The position numbers were made by a program, and so were the translations under genes. Shown here piece by piece: positions 25,606 to 35,137 of a DNA stretch of 64,000 bases. The DNA is from CAVTND01 sp963735955 (GTDB taxonomy: Bacteria > Pseudomonadota > Gammaproteobacteria > Burkholderiales > Burkholderiaceae_F): contig CAVTND010000016.1 of NCBI GenBank assembly GCA_963735955.1, forward strand, positions 372,001 to 436,000. Reading direction: 5' to 3'. Numbering within the stretch: position 1 is the stretch's first letter; the number at the start of each line of letters is the position of its first letter. The notes below the pieces were generated by a model. That model was not told the origin of the DNA. It worked only from the letters and a program-made list of their open reading frames with translations, and did not search any database.

Positions 25606-28438
25606 CGACCGTCCTTTCCGCGCGCTCGACCTTGCCGTAGCGCGCCGGTCGCAACTGTCCGAGCGCGGTGAAGCTGTCGCGCACCGAGCTGTCGTAGATG
25701 CCGTTCGCGGTGCGCTTCGCGTTGATCTCGTGCACCTCGATCGCCTTTTCCTCGAACGGGAAGGCCTGCTCCTCGAGCATCACGTTGTACTGCTCGAGTT
25801 CGTCCTTCTTCAGCCCCTTCGGCCGCTGCGAGGTCATCAGCGCCTTGCCGAAGTCGCGATACAGCTCGGCAGTCTGGTAGGTCGCCGCTGTGGACACGTC
25901 GGCAACGCCGTAGTCGGCTGCCGCCGCGTAGGCCTTCAGCGCAAGTTCCATCTTGTCTTTCTTGAGCTTGAGCTGGCGTTTCAGCGGCTCGACCAGCGCG
26001 ACCGTTCGGTACTCGTCGGCCAGCGGCTTTGCCAGTGCCAGGGTGGCCATGCCGCCGAGGTAGCGGGTGCGGTCGGTACGTGCGCTCCCCGCGGTCAGGT
26101 CAGCCCGCTGCACTTCCTTCATCAGCGCCAGTTCGCGCGCCGCATTGCCTTCCTCGCGCGCGACCCGCGCGAGCCGGTAGCGTGCTTCGAGCGCCGGCGC
26201 GAGCGGATCCGGGTATTGCTTGATGTAGCGCTCGTAGGCGCGCGCTGCCGGTGCACGGGCACCGGCCTTCTCGTACATCTCGGCTGCCTGCCACAGGCCG
26301 GCGCGCGCCATCTGCGGGTCCTTGTTGGCCGCGGCCATCTTCTCGAACTCGCCCGCGGCCTGCGCCCAGTTGCCTTTCTCGACGTAGGCAACTGCGAGCT
26401 TGCCAGTCACTTCGTCCTGCAGCGGATGCTTCGGATAGCGGCTGCGGAAGTCCTCCAGCGTGCGGGTTGCGCCATCCCAGTCCTTCATCTCCAGCATCGT
26501 GGCGGCGGCGTCGTACTGCGCGGTGGCCCGCACTGGCGACAGTGGCGCCACGCTCGCCACCCGCGTGAAGTGCCCGATCGCTTCGGGCAACTGGCCCTGC
26601 GCGCGCGCCGCTTCGCCCTGTTTGTAGACGGACGCTGCCAGGCGCTCGGTCAGCGCCGCGCGACCCGCGTCCTTGTCGGGTGTCAGCACCAGCACTTCAG
26701 CGTAGCCGCGCTCGGCGTCAGCAAACGCGCCTTTCTCGAACGACGTATGCGCGACCACGGTCCAGGCCACGCGCCTTTGTGCCGCCGGTGGCGCGGGTTG
26801 CAGCGCCAGCACCTGGCGCGCCACCGCCGCCGCGCGGGCGTTATCGTGCAGCGCGTAGAGCTTCTCTGCGGCGTCGGTGAGCACCGGTGCGCCGCGCGGA
26901 TCCTGCGGGAAGGCCGTCGCGAAACGCAGCGCACTGTCGACCTCGGTGAGCTGGACCTTCTGCACGTCGCCGGCGGCGGTGCGCTTTTCCTGCTGCGCGT
27001 AGGCGAGCATCGCGGCATAGCCAGCGTCCGCGCTCCTGGCATGCTGCGGGTAGCCGTAGGCGGACTTCTCGTACTCGGTCGCGGCCTCGGCGAAGCGCGC
27101 GTCCTCGTACAGCAGCTCGGCCAGCAGGAAGTTGTTCTGCGCGGCTTGCGGATCCTTCGGGAACGAGGCCAGGTAGCTGCGGTACCAGCGCACTGCTTCC
27201 TGGTAGTCCTCGGACTTCTTCGTCTTCTGCGCGTTGGCGTGGTAGTAGCGAGCCAGTTCTTCCAGGTGGGTCTTCACCAATGGCTCGGCATTGCGCGTCC
27301 ATCCCTCCGGGTTGCTGCGCTGATAGTCGCTCCCGACACCGTAGTGCGTCACGTACTGCTTCTTGGCATCCAATGCCTGCGTGGGGAAGCCTCCAGCCGC
27401 ATAGATGTCGATGACGCGCGCCTGCAGTACCGGCGCTTCGGGATGCGACGGCGAGCGTTGCGCGAAGTCGCTGAAGGTGTCGGCGGCATCCTTGACGCGG
27501 TCCTGTTTGATGTAGAGCTCGCCCAGCTGCTGGTAGACACGGAACTCGTACTCGCGTCGGACCGGAGTGGTGATGTACGGCGGGATCGACGCCGCGCCCT
27601 GCAGGTTGGCGAGCGACAGGCTCGTCACGCGGAACGTGTCCTCGACGAGTTCTCGGTCGGCGCGCGTCAGCCCCGGCAGCTTTTCGAGATCGCTTTCGTT
27701 GCCACTGACCGTTGAGCTTCAGGTCAAGCACGCCGAAGAACGACTGCAGCGACTCCTCCAGCCGCCCCTGCTTGTACTGCGACCAGCCGTGCATGTAAAG
27801 CGATCGCTCGTGGAACGGCGAATGTGGTCGCCCTTCACCGTCACCAGGTAGGCCGACTTCGGCTTTCGGGTAGTCGCGCAGCGCGAACATCAGTTCGCCG
27901 CGGCGGAACTGCGCCTCGTCGCGGTAGCGCGTGGTCGGGTACAACTGCACCAGCCGGTCGAGCGTCGCGAGGGAGGTCTCCAGGTCGCCGCTGAGTTCGT
28001 AGGCGCGCGCGAGCTGGTAGAGCACGCGGTCGTTGCCCGAGTCGTTCGGGTAGGTCTTCAGGAAATCCTGATAGCGCGTGATCGCCACCTTGTAGTCGGT
28101 CGCAACACCTGTCGTCTGCGCCCGGTCGCCGAACGCGGAGTCGACCATGTCCATCTCGAGGTCGCCGAGGCGGCGCTGCGCTTCCTGCCGGTGAGGTCCG
28201 CGCGGCGCAGCGGCGAGAAAGTCGCTGATAGGCGCGCGCCGCTTCCTCTTCACTCGCCTTGACGCCGGGATCGGGCTTGATCGCGTACTCGCGCGACGCG
28301 AGCGACTTCAGCGTCGGCGGCTCGGGTGCCTGCGCCTTCTTCGGCGAGCTCGAACACGCTGCGAGCAGGGCGGCGGCAAGCGCAACGAAACCGCGGCGGC
28401 GAAGCCAGGCGGCCGAGGTGGCTACTGCGTGGCCGCAC
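25592..28438 (-). CDS. Large TPR-repeat lipoprotein (frame changes in N-terminal third)
   Basis: About 940 residues. A lipoprotein signal is readable (LRRRGFVALAAALLAACSSS), one frame away from the GTG at 28438 that overlaps the previous gene. Intact stretches then give VAITRYQDFLKTYPNDSGND, YQLARAYELSGDLETSLATL and HGWSQYKQGRLEESLQSFFG. From 27628 to the end one frame holds a long series of TPR units (QQLGELYIKQDRVKDAADTF, AEALLYEDARFAEAATEYEK-like, GKLAVAYVEKGNWAQAAGEF). Frame changes are at about 28415, 28215, 27830 and 27700. Domain style and position match the large TPR component (AgmU/GltD-like) of TolQR-powered envelope machines. The start is uncertain. Confidence 0.75.
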
Positions 28439-30432
28439 GGCTGCCCTCGCTGGTCGAACTGGCGCGATCGTAGATCTGCGCGACCGCAAAACGCGCCTGC
28501 GTGCCGAACTCGGCCAGACGCTCCTTCTGCCGCAGGAGTTCCGCCACTGCGAGTTCCTGCACGGCCACCTGCTGCTCCTGCGTGAGCGCCGCAACGCGCG
28601 GGACCATCATGTCGACCCGCGCCGACAGCGCATCGATGCGGCCGGCAAATCGATCGAGCCGCGCGGGTTCGTCACGCTGCGCCACCGCGAGCGCGGCATC
28701 GCGCTGTTGCACCTGGGCCAGGTTGCGCTGCAGTTCCCGCATGCCCTTCCTGGCGTTCCACACCCGCACGGCGAACTGATCGTTCTGCTGCCAGAGCAAT
28801 GCGCCCGCGACACGGCGATAACGCTCGCGCGCCTGAGCCAGTTCGGGATCGGACCCTCCGCCTTCCAGCGTCTCACGCACACGGTCCAGACGAACCTGCA
28901 GCTCGCGTTCGCGCGGCGTGGCGAATGCCGCCGCATCGCCTCGCGTTCGACGCGCGTCCAGTTCGGCCAGCAGCGCGTCGACCTGCGCTGCTCGAAGCTC
29001 GGCGAGGTTCAGCGCACGCGCCTTCTCGCGAACCTCGCGGCAGACGCTCGGCAAAGGCCTGGCGGCGGTTTGCAAGCATGTCGCGCAGCACGCCGAGGCT
29101 TTCCTGCCACTGCTGCAGATTGCGCGACGAGAAACAGCAGGTCGCGGTAGTTCTTGAACGCCTCCTGAAATTCGTGCGTCGCCATCAGCTGTGCAAGATG
29201 AGCTGCCGAGCGGCAGGTCCTGCGTATCGGGCAACGCGGCAATGTTCCAGAACCAGCCCATCTCGTCGCCCGGATTGCTGGCGATCAGTCCGTCGAGCAG
29301 CTTGCCGCTGCGGATCGCGGCGACGGATCGTCGAGATCGGCGCTCTGGCGATCGAACACACCGATGGCGTCCTGGTACAGCTCAAGCGCCTGAGCATTGG
29401 CACCGAGTTCGGTCAATGCATAGGGAACGGCCAGCTTGGCCTCGAGCACGGCCGCATCGCCCGGATTGCGCGTCGCCAGTTCGCTCCATGGCACGAGCGC
29501 CTTTTTCATCTGGCGCTGTTCGGCGGCGGCCCAACCGAAGCCGAGCAGTGCCTTGTTGGAATACATCCCCGACAGACGCACGCGTTCCAGATAGATGCGC
29601 GCCTGCTGCGATCCGGCCTTCCTGCAGCGAGGCGAAGCCGAGCGCGACATTCGCCTTGTCGCGCAGGCTCCGGTACTCCTCGCTGGCGGTGTCATCTTGC
29701 CGACCCCGTCGAGCAGCGCGGTGCCGCGCGCCAGGTCGCCGCTTCGTAGCAGCGCCACGCCGAGGTTGTAGCGGACGTAGCTGCTGGCGTGCGGCCCCTT
29801 GGCGAGCGTATCGAGCGCGCTTGATCGCGTGGCGTACTTGCCGCGCGCCATCAGCACGTTGGCCTGCAGCAGTGCCGCGGTCCTCCTCCAGGTCGCCGGG
29901 CAGCGGCTTCTCGATGCGGCCGAGTGCGTCCTCGGACTCCGCGTACAGATCGCGCTGGTAGCGGATCTTGGCCAGGTAGAACCAGGCGCGGTCGCGCACC
30001 GGCTGCGGCGCGCCACGCTCGATCAGCTTGGCGAATACCTCGCCCGCCTCGCGATGCATTCCGTAGGAAAGGAACAGGCCACCGCGCAGGATCTCTGCCT
30101 CGTCGTCATGCGGCGTCATGCGGGCGAACTGCTGCGACACCATCAGCACGGTGACCGAAGTGAAGTAACGGCCCTGGAAGAAGTAGAACAGGCTGTCGCC
30201 GTAGTGCGGCGACTCGACGCCGCTCGGCGGCGGCGGACTGGTGTCGCGCCACGGCCACCAGTTCATCCAGGTGGACATGTCCATCCAGGCCCCCGACGCT
30301 CGCCGGCTGCGCCACGCCGGAGCTGCTTGGCGCCTGCGCGTGCAGCGACCGAAACCTGCATGCGAGCGCAGCCAGCAGCGCCGCACGGCGCGTCCAACGA
30401 CCAACCAGTCGAATTACGGGTTCAGGCTGCAT
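28422..30432 (-). CDS. TPR-repeat exported protein with coiled-coil C-terminus (many frame changes)
   Basis: About 665 residues. The start at 30432 gives MQPEPVIRLVGRWTRRAALL and a signal peptide. Scattered over three frames are GDSLFYFFQGRYFTSVTVLM, HDDEAEILRGGLFLSYGMHR, AWFYLAKIRYQRDLYAESED, YVRYNLGVALLRSGDLARGT and KALLGFGWAAAEQRQMKKAL, all TPR-like. From about 29020 the frame is steady and reads as a long charged coiled coil (ALNLAELRAAQVDALLAELD, VQELAVAELLRQKERLAEFG). At least eight single-base frame changes are present, yet each piece fits the next. It lies 12 bases after the upstream gene and overlaps the next TPR gene. Confidence 0.7.
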
Positions 30433-30443
30433 CAATCTGCCGT

Positions 30444-31034
30444 TCACTGCCAGACCTTGACCTCGAATTCCGGCTGCAGCTTGCCGGTGGAGTCCTTGAT
30501 CTGCAGTTCGATGTACTTCGGGTTCGGTACCCTTGTCGATCTTGATCGTCGCGCCGCGCTTGTAGTCGCGGTCATGCGGGCCCTTGCCGGTGAAGAAGGC
30601 CACGAGTTCGTGCGTGCCGGCTCGCAGGTTGCCGAGATAAAGTCGCTGCACGCCGCCGCGGTGCAGCGCCTGCACTTCGGCCGGTGTGTAGAGGTAACCG
30701 GCGACATCCTTGTCGTCGAGTTTCACCCGCACCGAGTCGAGCGAGAACATCTTGCCAACGTCCATCGACACAAAAATGGCGACCTGTGTATTGGCCGGGA
30801 ACAGCAGTTCTTCCTCCAGCACCATCAGGTCGCGGTTCAGCCGGATCACATCGGACTTGGCATCCTGGATTCGATCGTCGAGGCTGGCGGGGCCGGCGCA
30901 GGAGCAGCCGGAGCGGCCGACACCGGCGTGGAAGCAGGGGAGTTGGACGGCGTCGGTGTCGACTGAGCTGAAGCGGCCGGCAACAGCATCGTGATCGACA
31001 GCAGGGCGGCCATCAGCAGGCTGCGTTTCAACAT
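30444..31034 (-). CDS. Exported protein of the envelope cluster with coiled coil and Ig-like domain (frame changes)
   Basis: About 195 residues. The signal peptide MLKRSLLMAALLSITMLLPA is followed by a Pro/Ala-rich spacer, a frame change near 30880, then a helix (DDRIQDAKSDVIRLNRDLMV). A beta-rich part follows (LLFPANTQVAIFVSMDVGKM, VRVKLDDKDVAGYLYTPAEV, LYLGNLRAGTHELVAFFTGK). A second frame change near 30530 precedes PKYIELQIKDSTGKLQPEFE and the end at 30444. I recall similar proteins in gammaproteobacterial envelope clusters, often mislabelled AraC-family; nothing here is DNA-binding. A periplasmic adaptor role is inferred from position only. Confidence 0.65.
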
Positions 31035-31049
31035 ACCGTGGTCCTTCAG

Positions 31050-32254
31050 TCAGAAAAGTAAGGTCACGAACATTTGCGCCACGATCGCGTTGTACGAGTA
31101 CAAGCTGCCGGTGCGCAGGTCGGTGAAATCGCTGTAATCCGTTTTCCAGTATTCGAGCGCACCGTTCAGGAACACCTCGTACCGGCCTGGCGCGCGCATC
31201 AACTCGTAGGTCGACCTTCGTGCCGACGGTCCAGGAGTTGTAGGTGCTCAACTGCCGGTTGCGCGTCACATACTGTGTTTCGCTGGTCGCGTTGTCGGAG
31301 TAGAAGAGGGCGCCGTCCTGGCGATAGGTGCGCGCGTAGGCGTCGACCAGCCACTTCTCGCCGAAGCGATGCGACGCACCAACTCCGACGGTGTGCGCGG
31401 CGATATCCCAGTTGTCCCAGAAATAGCGGTACTCGCCGCGTACCGACCACGCAGGAGCGACTTCGCCGACCAGGCGGAACTGGAGTGTCCGGCTGGTGCG
31501 AGTGCGCGGCAGCCTCTCGGGCACGCCAGCGCCGAAGACCAGCGCGACGCGGTAGGGGCTGCCGAGGTAACCATCGTCCGATATCACCTCGAAGTTCGCG
31601 TTCGCGAGCCAGCGCGGCGACAGGATCTGCGTCACGCCAAGCCGGTAGCGCCAGTGCCGGGCCTGGTCGAAGAACCCTTCGCCAGCCTTGCCGACGTCGT
31701 CGGACCCGTAGGTGTATCCGAGCCCGACCGACGTCATGCCGGAGAAGGTCTCCGTCGCGACGTCAATATTGAAGGCATTGGCGATGTAGTCGGGCTCCGT
31801 GCTGCGCGAGGTCGCCAGTGTGATCAGCGGAGTCGCGCACGGCGTAGTCAAAGCCGAGTCCGTATTCATGACGGGTTTCGTTATACGGACTGGCGGTGGT
31901 AACCACGTCGATCGAGGCGTTGCTGACGATGTCCGCGTAATAGGTCGCAAATAACGAGGCCTTGTTGAAGAGGTTCTTGCGCACCAGCAGCGCAGGCCCC
32001 CAGGCGTTAACGCCACCGCCGTTGAAGGTGTGCAACATCAGGTCGGCACGGTCTACCGGCAGTTCGGCCGCATGCGCGTGGCCTGTCGCCAGCAGCCCGC
32101 CAAGCGCGCCGAGCAGGTGCGCGGTCGCCAGGAACGGCAGCCTGCGCGCCCCGTCGCGACCTTCGCCAAGTGCCAGCAGCGCAAGTTGCGCGTTGCACAA
32201 GGCACGCCGACAGTGCTGGATTGCGGCTTCAACAGCGGCCTCAATTGCAGCCAC
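31050..32254 (-). CDS. DUF3570 outer-membrane beta-barrel protein (frame changes)
   Basis: About 400 residues. A GTG at 32254 overlaps the end of the DUF4266 gene; a signal peptide ends near GHAHAAE. The body is barrel-like: VRKNLFNKASLFATYYADIV, IDVVTTASPYNETRHEYGLG, TYGSDDVGKAGEGFFDQARH, WRYRLGVTQILSPRWLANAN, KWLVDAYARTYRQDGALFYS. It ends in alternating strands with a terminal Phe (MFVTLLF), as outer-membrane proteins do. Frame changes occur near 31830 and 31200. DUF3570 proteins are, from memory, found next to DUF4266, thioredoxin-like and ApbE genes; all three are in this operon. The function is unknown. Confidence 0.8.
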
Positions 32255-32495
32255 AGCCACCCCCTTGCACACCGGTTCCGCCGCGCGCGCCTTCGCGCAC
32301 CTCGTGCACGTGCGCGAAATGCTTGGCTGACAGCGCATCGCGCTGGATCTGCATCAGCGGATCGGCCAGCCGCTCGCGTTCATAGGGCTTGACCCAGGGC
32401 TCCGGCATGGCACACGCGGCGAGCGCAGCCCCGGTGGCGAGGCCAAGGAGCGTGCCGCGCAGCGAGATCCAGAGTGGTTTGCGGGTGGGTTTCAT
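32241..32495 (-). CDS. DUF4266 lipoprotein
   Basis: 84 residues, intact. Lipobox LAAC (Cys at about 28), then the family core MPEPWVKPYERERLADPLMQ, then HEVREGARGGTGVQGGGCGC and a final Asn. The Gly-rich tail with CGC is diagnostic of DUF4266. The tail cysteines could bind metal or form a disulfide handled by the TlpA-like protein encoded just upstream (four-base overlap). Its conserved Gly/Thr segment is also a possible flavinylation site for ApbE, which is speculation. Confidence 0.85.
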   Translation of the reverse strand: MKPTRKPLWISLRGTLLGLATGAALAACAMPEPWVKPYERERLADPLMQIQRDALSAKHFAHVHEVREGARGGTGVQGGGCGCN

Positions 32496-33022
32496 TCGCG
32501 CAGCAACTCCCGGATCTGCTGGTCGTAGGTGTTCTCGTAGCCGTCGTGGTAGCCGCGATGCACGTAGCGCACGCGACCGTCGCGATCGACGAGGATGGTG
32601 GATGGCATCGTGCTGAGGTCATACAGCCGGCTCACCTTCTTGTCGGCATCCAGCAGCACGGGGAATCGCATGCCGAGCTGGTTGGCAAGGCTGGCCGCCT
32701 TGTTCGGATCCTCGTCGATGTTGACGGCCAGCACCGTGAAGCCGGATCCGCGATACTTTTCGTACAACCGACTCAGGTGTGGCATCTCCACCCGGCAGGG
32801 CCCACACCACGTCGCCCAGAAGTTGATCATCACCACACGCCCGCGCTGCTCCTGCAACCGCAGGTTCGGACCGGTGAGGCTGGGGAGCGTGAAGTCGGGG
32901 GCGCCGCCGGAAGGCGTGACGGCCGCGCCGGCCCCGCTGCCGGCAACGGCGAGCGCGGCCAATCCGAGCAGCCGCACCGTCTGGAAAAATTGGACGATGA
33001 GAAATCGGGCGATCGATACCAT
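32492..33022 (-). CDS. TlpA/ResA-like membrane-anchored thioredoxin
   Basis: 176 residues. A hydrophobic N-terminal anchor (FFQTVRLLGLAALAVAG) precedes a thioredoxin fold: PDFTLPSLTGPNLRLQEQRG, INFWATWCGPCRVEMPHLSR with the WCGPC active site, VLAVNIDEDPNKAASLANQL, and the cis-Pro loop TMPSTILVD. Such proteins reduce periplasmic disulfides, often those of apocytochromes or lipoproteins. In this operon likely clients are the CxxCH cytochrome and the CGC-tailed DUF4266 protein. Confidence 0.9.
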   Translation of the reverse strand: MVSIARFLIVQFFQTVRLLGLAALAVAGSGAGAAVTPSGGAPDFTLPSLTGPNLRLQEQRGRVVMINFWATWCGPCRVEMPHLSRLYEKYRGSGFTVLAVNIDEDPNKAASLANQLGMRFPVLLDADKKVSRLYDLSTMPSTILVDRDGRVRYVHRGYHDGYENTYDQQIRELLRE

Positions 33023-33032
33023 GGCGATTGAT

Positions 33033-33710
33033 CTAGAAAAAGAAAGTTGCGCCGGCGGTCAGCTCTAGGTTCTGCGTTGACTTGCTTTGACCGAGCAGGT
33101 CGAGCGAATAGATGTAGTCGCGGAAGTCGACCTGGATGGCCGCCCAGTCCTTCAGGAACACGCGCAGGCCGAGTCCGACGTTGATGGTCTGCTTGCTCTG
33201 CTCGAGGAATTTGGTGCTCCCGACGCCGCCAATCAGGTACAGCGCCGAGGCCTTGGCGACCTTGCTGCCGAAGAAGACCTCGCCCGGAAGGATGTTGTAG
33301 CCGACGGACAGGTTGTAGTAGGAGAGCGTTTCTTCCTTCTGGGGAAAGACGCCGCCCGGGAGGATCTGCCGGAAATTCTCGTCACTGACCTTGGTCGTGC
33401 CGTAGACCCCCTCGACGAAGAAGTCCTCGGTGATGTGATAACCGAGGCGCAGGCCATAGACGAAGCTCGCACCGAAGTCCTCGGTCGCATACGTCCCGAG
33501 GTATGCGCCGACGATGAAGTCGTTGTTTGGAATCTTCGGCAAACGGATATCGCGCCGCGGCACCGCCGGCTCGATCACCTGTTCGTTCGGCGGTTGATTC
33601 TGCGGCTGATTCGGCGCCGCGCCCGCCGGCGGAGTGGTCTGTGCGAACAGCGGTGTCGCGGCGATCGCGAGACCGGCAGCAAGAGGTAGCGCAAGAAGAA
33701 GATTTCGCAT
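33033..33710 (-). CDS. Outer-membrane beta-barrel protein (OmpA-like barrel)
   Basis: 225 residues, intact. The signal peptide ends near PLFAQ, then a Pro/Gln/Asn-rich stretch. Strands follow: NDFIVGAYLGTYATEDFGAS, YGLRLGYHITEDFFVEGVYG, YYNLSVGYNILPGEVFFGSK, LYLIGGVGSTKFLEQSKQ, INVGLGLRVFLKDWAAIQVD, and a terminal strand ending FFF. This matches the eight-strand barrel style annotated as outer membrane beta-barrel domain in myxobacterial-type clusters. It is 16 bases downstream of the SH3-barrel protein and 11 before TlpA. Confidence 0.8.
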   Translation of the reverse strand: MRNLLLALPLAAGLAIAATPLFAQTTPPAGAAPNQPQNQPPNEQVIEPAVPRRDIRLPKIPNNDFIVGAYLGTYATEDFGASFVYGLRLGYHITEDFFVEGVYGTTKVSDENFRQILPGGVFPQKEETLSYYNLSVGYNILPGEVFFGSKVAKASALYLIGGVGSTKFLEQSKQTINVGLGLRVFLKDWAAIQVDFRDYIYSLDLLGQSKSTQNLELTAGATFFF

Positions 33711-33725
33711 TGATGGGTGTCGCTG

Positions 33726-34502
33726 TCAGAAGAAGAATGCGATGCCGGCGGTCCGGCCGTGTAGTCAGTGGTGCTCGACGTCCGAGACGTAGGCCGTGTA
33801 GATGGAGTAGTCGAGCCGCGCCACGAAGCGGTCGGTGATGTAGTAACGCAGGCCGATCGCCGCAGTGGCCAGGTTGGCGTTGGTGACGGTCGCACTGACG
33901 AGGCTCGCGTTCGGGATGTTCTTGAAGCGGCCCACACCGACGCCGAAAAACGGCGACAGCCGGCGATCCGACCACGGCTCCACGTTCAGGTTGATATTCC
34001 AGAACTCGGTGCCCGAAAAGGTCCCCTGCACCTGACCGATCGTGGCTTCGACGCTCAGTGCGTCCGCAAACCGGTACGCGCTCCAGATCTTTATCACCGG
34101 CTCGCCGTCGAACAGACCCCAGGCGGCACCAACCTCGAGCTTCCGCCGCAAGTAGTCGTCGAGCAGGATGTCGCGGAAGGCCTTGGTGGTGCCGGCCGCG
34201 GTCAGCGTGGTCTCGAGCTGCGCCCGGTTCACCCAGCCTTCCTGGCCGTTGGCCGTGCGCACCTTGAACCAGTCGGTGTGACGCAGCAGGATTTCGATCC
34301 ACTCCTCGCGCCCGGCAACAAAGAAGACCGGAAAGCCGCGACCCGGTCCGGTGCGCAGCTCGATGTACGGATCGGTGATCTGCACCTTCTCCTGGGCCGA
34401 CGCCGACGGAAGCGCGGCTCCGACCCCCAGCAGCGACAGCAATGCGCAGGCCGCCGCCCGCGCCAGTGCAAGTCGCCACCGGTGTTGCGAGGCGGCCGTC
34501 AT
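33726..34502 (-). CDS. Outer-membrane protein with N-terminal bacterial SH3 domain (frame change at C-terminus)
   Basis: About 258 residues. After a signal peptide (ALLSLLGVGAALPSASAQ) comes an SH3-like domain: YIELRTGPGRGFPVFFVAGR, RHTDWFKVRTANGQEGWVNR. A short linker leads to a barrel (LEVGAAWGLFDGEPVIKIWS, LSPFFGVGVGRFKNIPNASL, AAIGLRYYITDRFVARLDYS). The frame ends at VEHH, but after one base shift near 33760 it continues TDYTAG and AGIAFFF, the expected terminal-Phe strand. Periplasmic SH3 domains usually bind peptidoglycan or proteins. It overlaps the upstream lipoprotein gene by four bases. Confidence 0.75.
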
Positions 34503-35137
34503 TGCGTGTTGCAGGTGCCGACATTCGGGTCAGCGGGCGTGAACATGCCGTTCGCCGCGGAACTGAACTCGTCGTGGCCCTGCGGCATCGGGCGGCTGAT
34601 CCAGTAGCGGATCAGCATCACGTTGGGATCGTTCTCGCTCAGGAAGATGAGGCCGCCGCCGTGCAGAACGTTAAGCGTCAGCGGCTTGGTCAGCAGCCGA
34701 CTCGACAGCGGCGCGCCGAACACCACCTCGCCCTGCGCCGAGTAGAAGTTCTTGTACATGTCGGTCGTGCGAATCACGTCGGCAGTGTTGGCGGGGTTCG
34801 ACATGTCCACCGGCTGAGCACTGCCCTGCAGCCGAAGGGCGCCGCCGGTACCGGTGACGTTGTCGTGGCAGCCCGCGGCGGCGCAGGTGTTGGTCGAAAT
34901 GACGCCGTTCTGGTTGATCTGTAACTGCTTCAGGAAGATCGGCAGAACGCACTTCTGGAAGTAAACGAAGGACAGCTTCTGGCCACTTGTCGTGGCTGGG
35001 TTCTGCACCGTTGGCGGGTTGTCGAGCGGATTTCCTTCGCTGCCGCCGCAGCCTGCCAGGATAAAAGCGCCCAGGCAGGCCACCGCCACGGTGGCGTGCG
35101 CTGTTTGTACGAAGGCCCCCGCCTTGTTCAGAGTCAC
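34499..35137 (-). CDS. Lipoprotein with a single CX4CH haem-type motif
   Basis: 212 residues from a GTG at 35137 that overlaps the preceding stop. Lipobox LAGC (Cys 30). Residues about 55-92 read VYFQKCVLPIFLKQLQ and then CAAAGCH, an unusual CX4CH spacing instead of CxxCH. The arrangement recalls planctomycete-type cytochrome c domains, where longer spacers occur. LRLQGSA and LLTKPL-like motifs follow as in those domains. Whether haem is attached is not certain. It is the immediate partner of the HzsA-like cytochrome. Confidence 0.65.
   Translation of the reverse strand: MTLNKAGAFVQTAHATVAVACLGAFILAGCGGSEGNPLDNPPTVQNPATTSGQKLSFVYFQKCVLPIFLKQLQINQNGVISTNTCAAAGCHDNVTGTGGALRLQGSAQPVDMSNPANTADVIRTTDMYKNFYSAQGEVVFGAPLSSRLLTKPLTLNVLHGGGLIFLSENDPNVMLIRYWISRPMPQGHDEFSSAANGMFTPADPNVGTCNTQ

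Noticed and set aside
25151..27715. Very long plus-strand frame (854 codons)
   Set aside because: Exactly antisense to the large TPR gene; its product is His/Arg/Val-rich mirror sequence with no family pattern, typical of GC-rich shadow frames.
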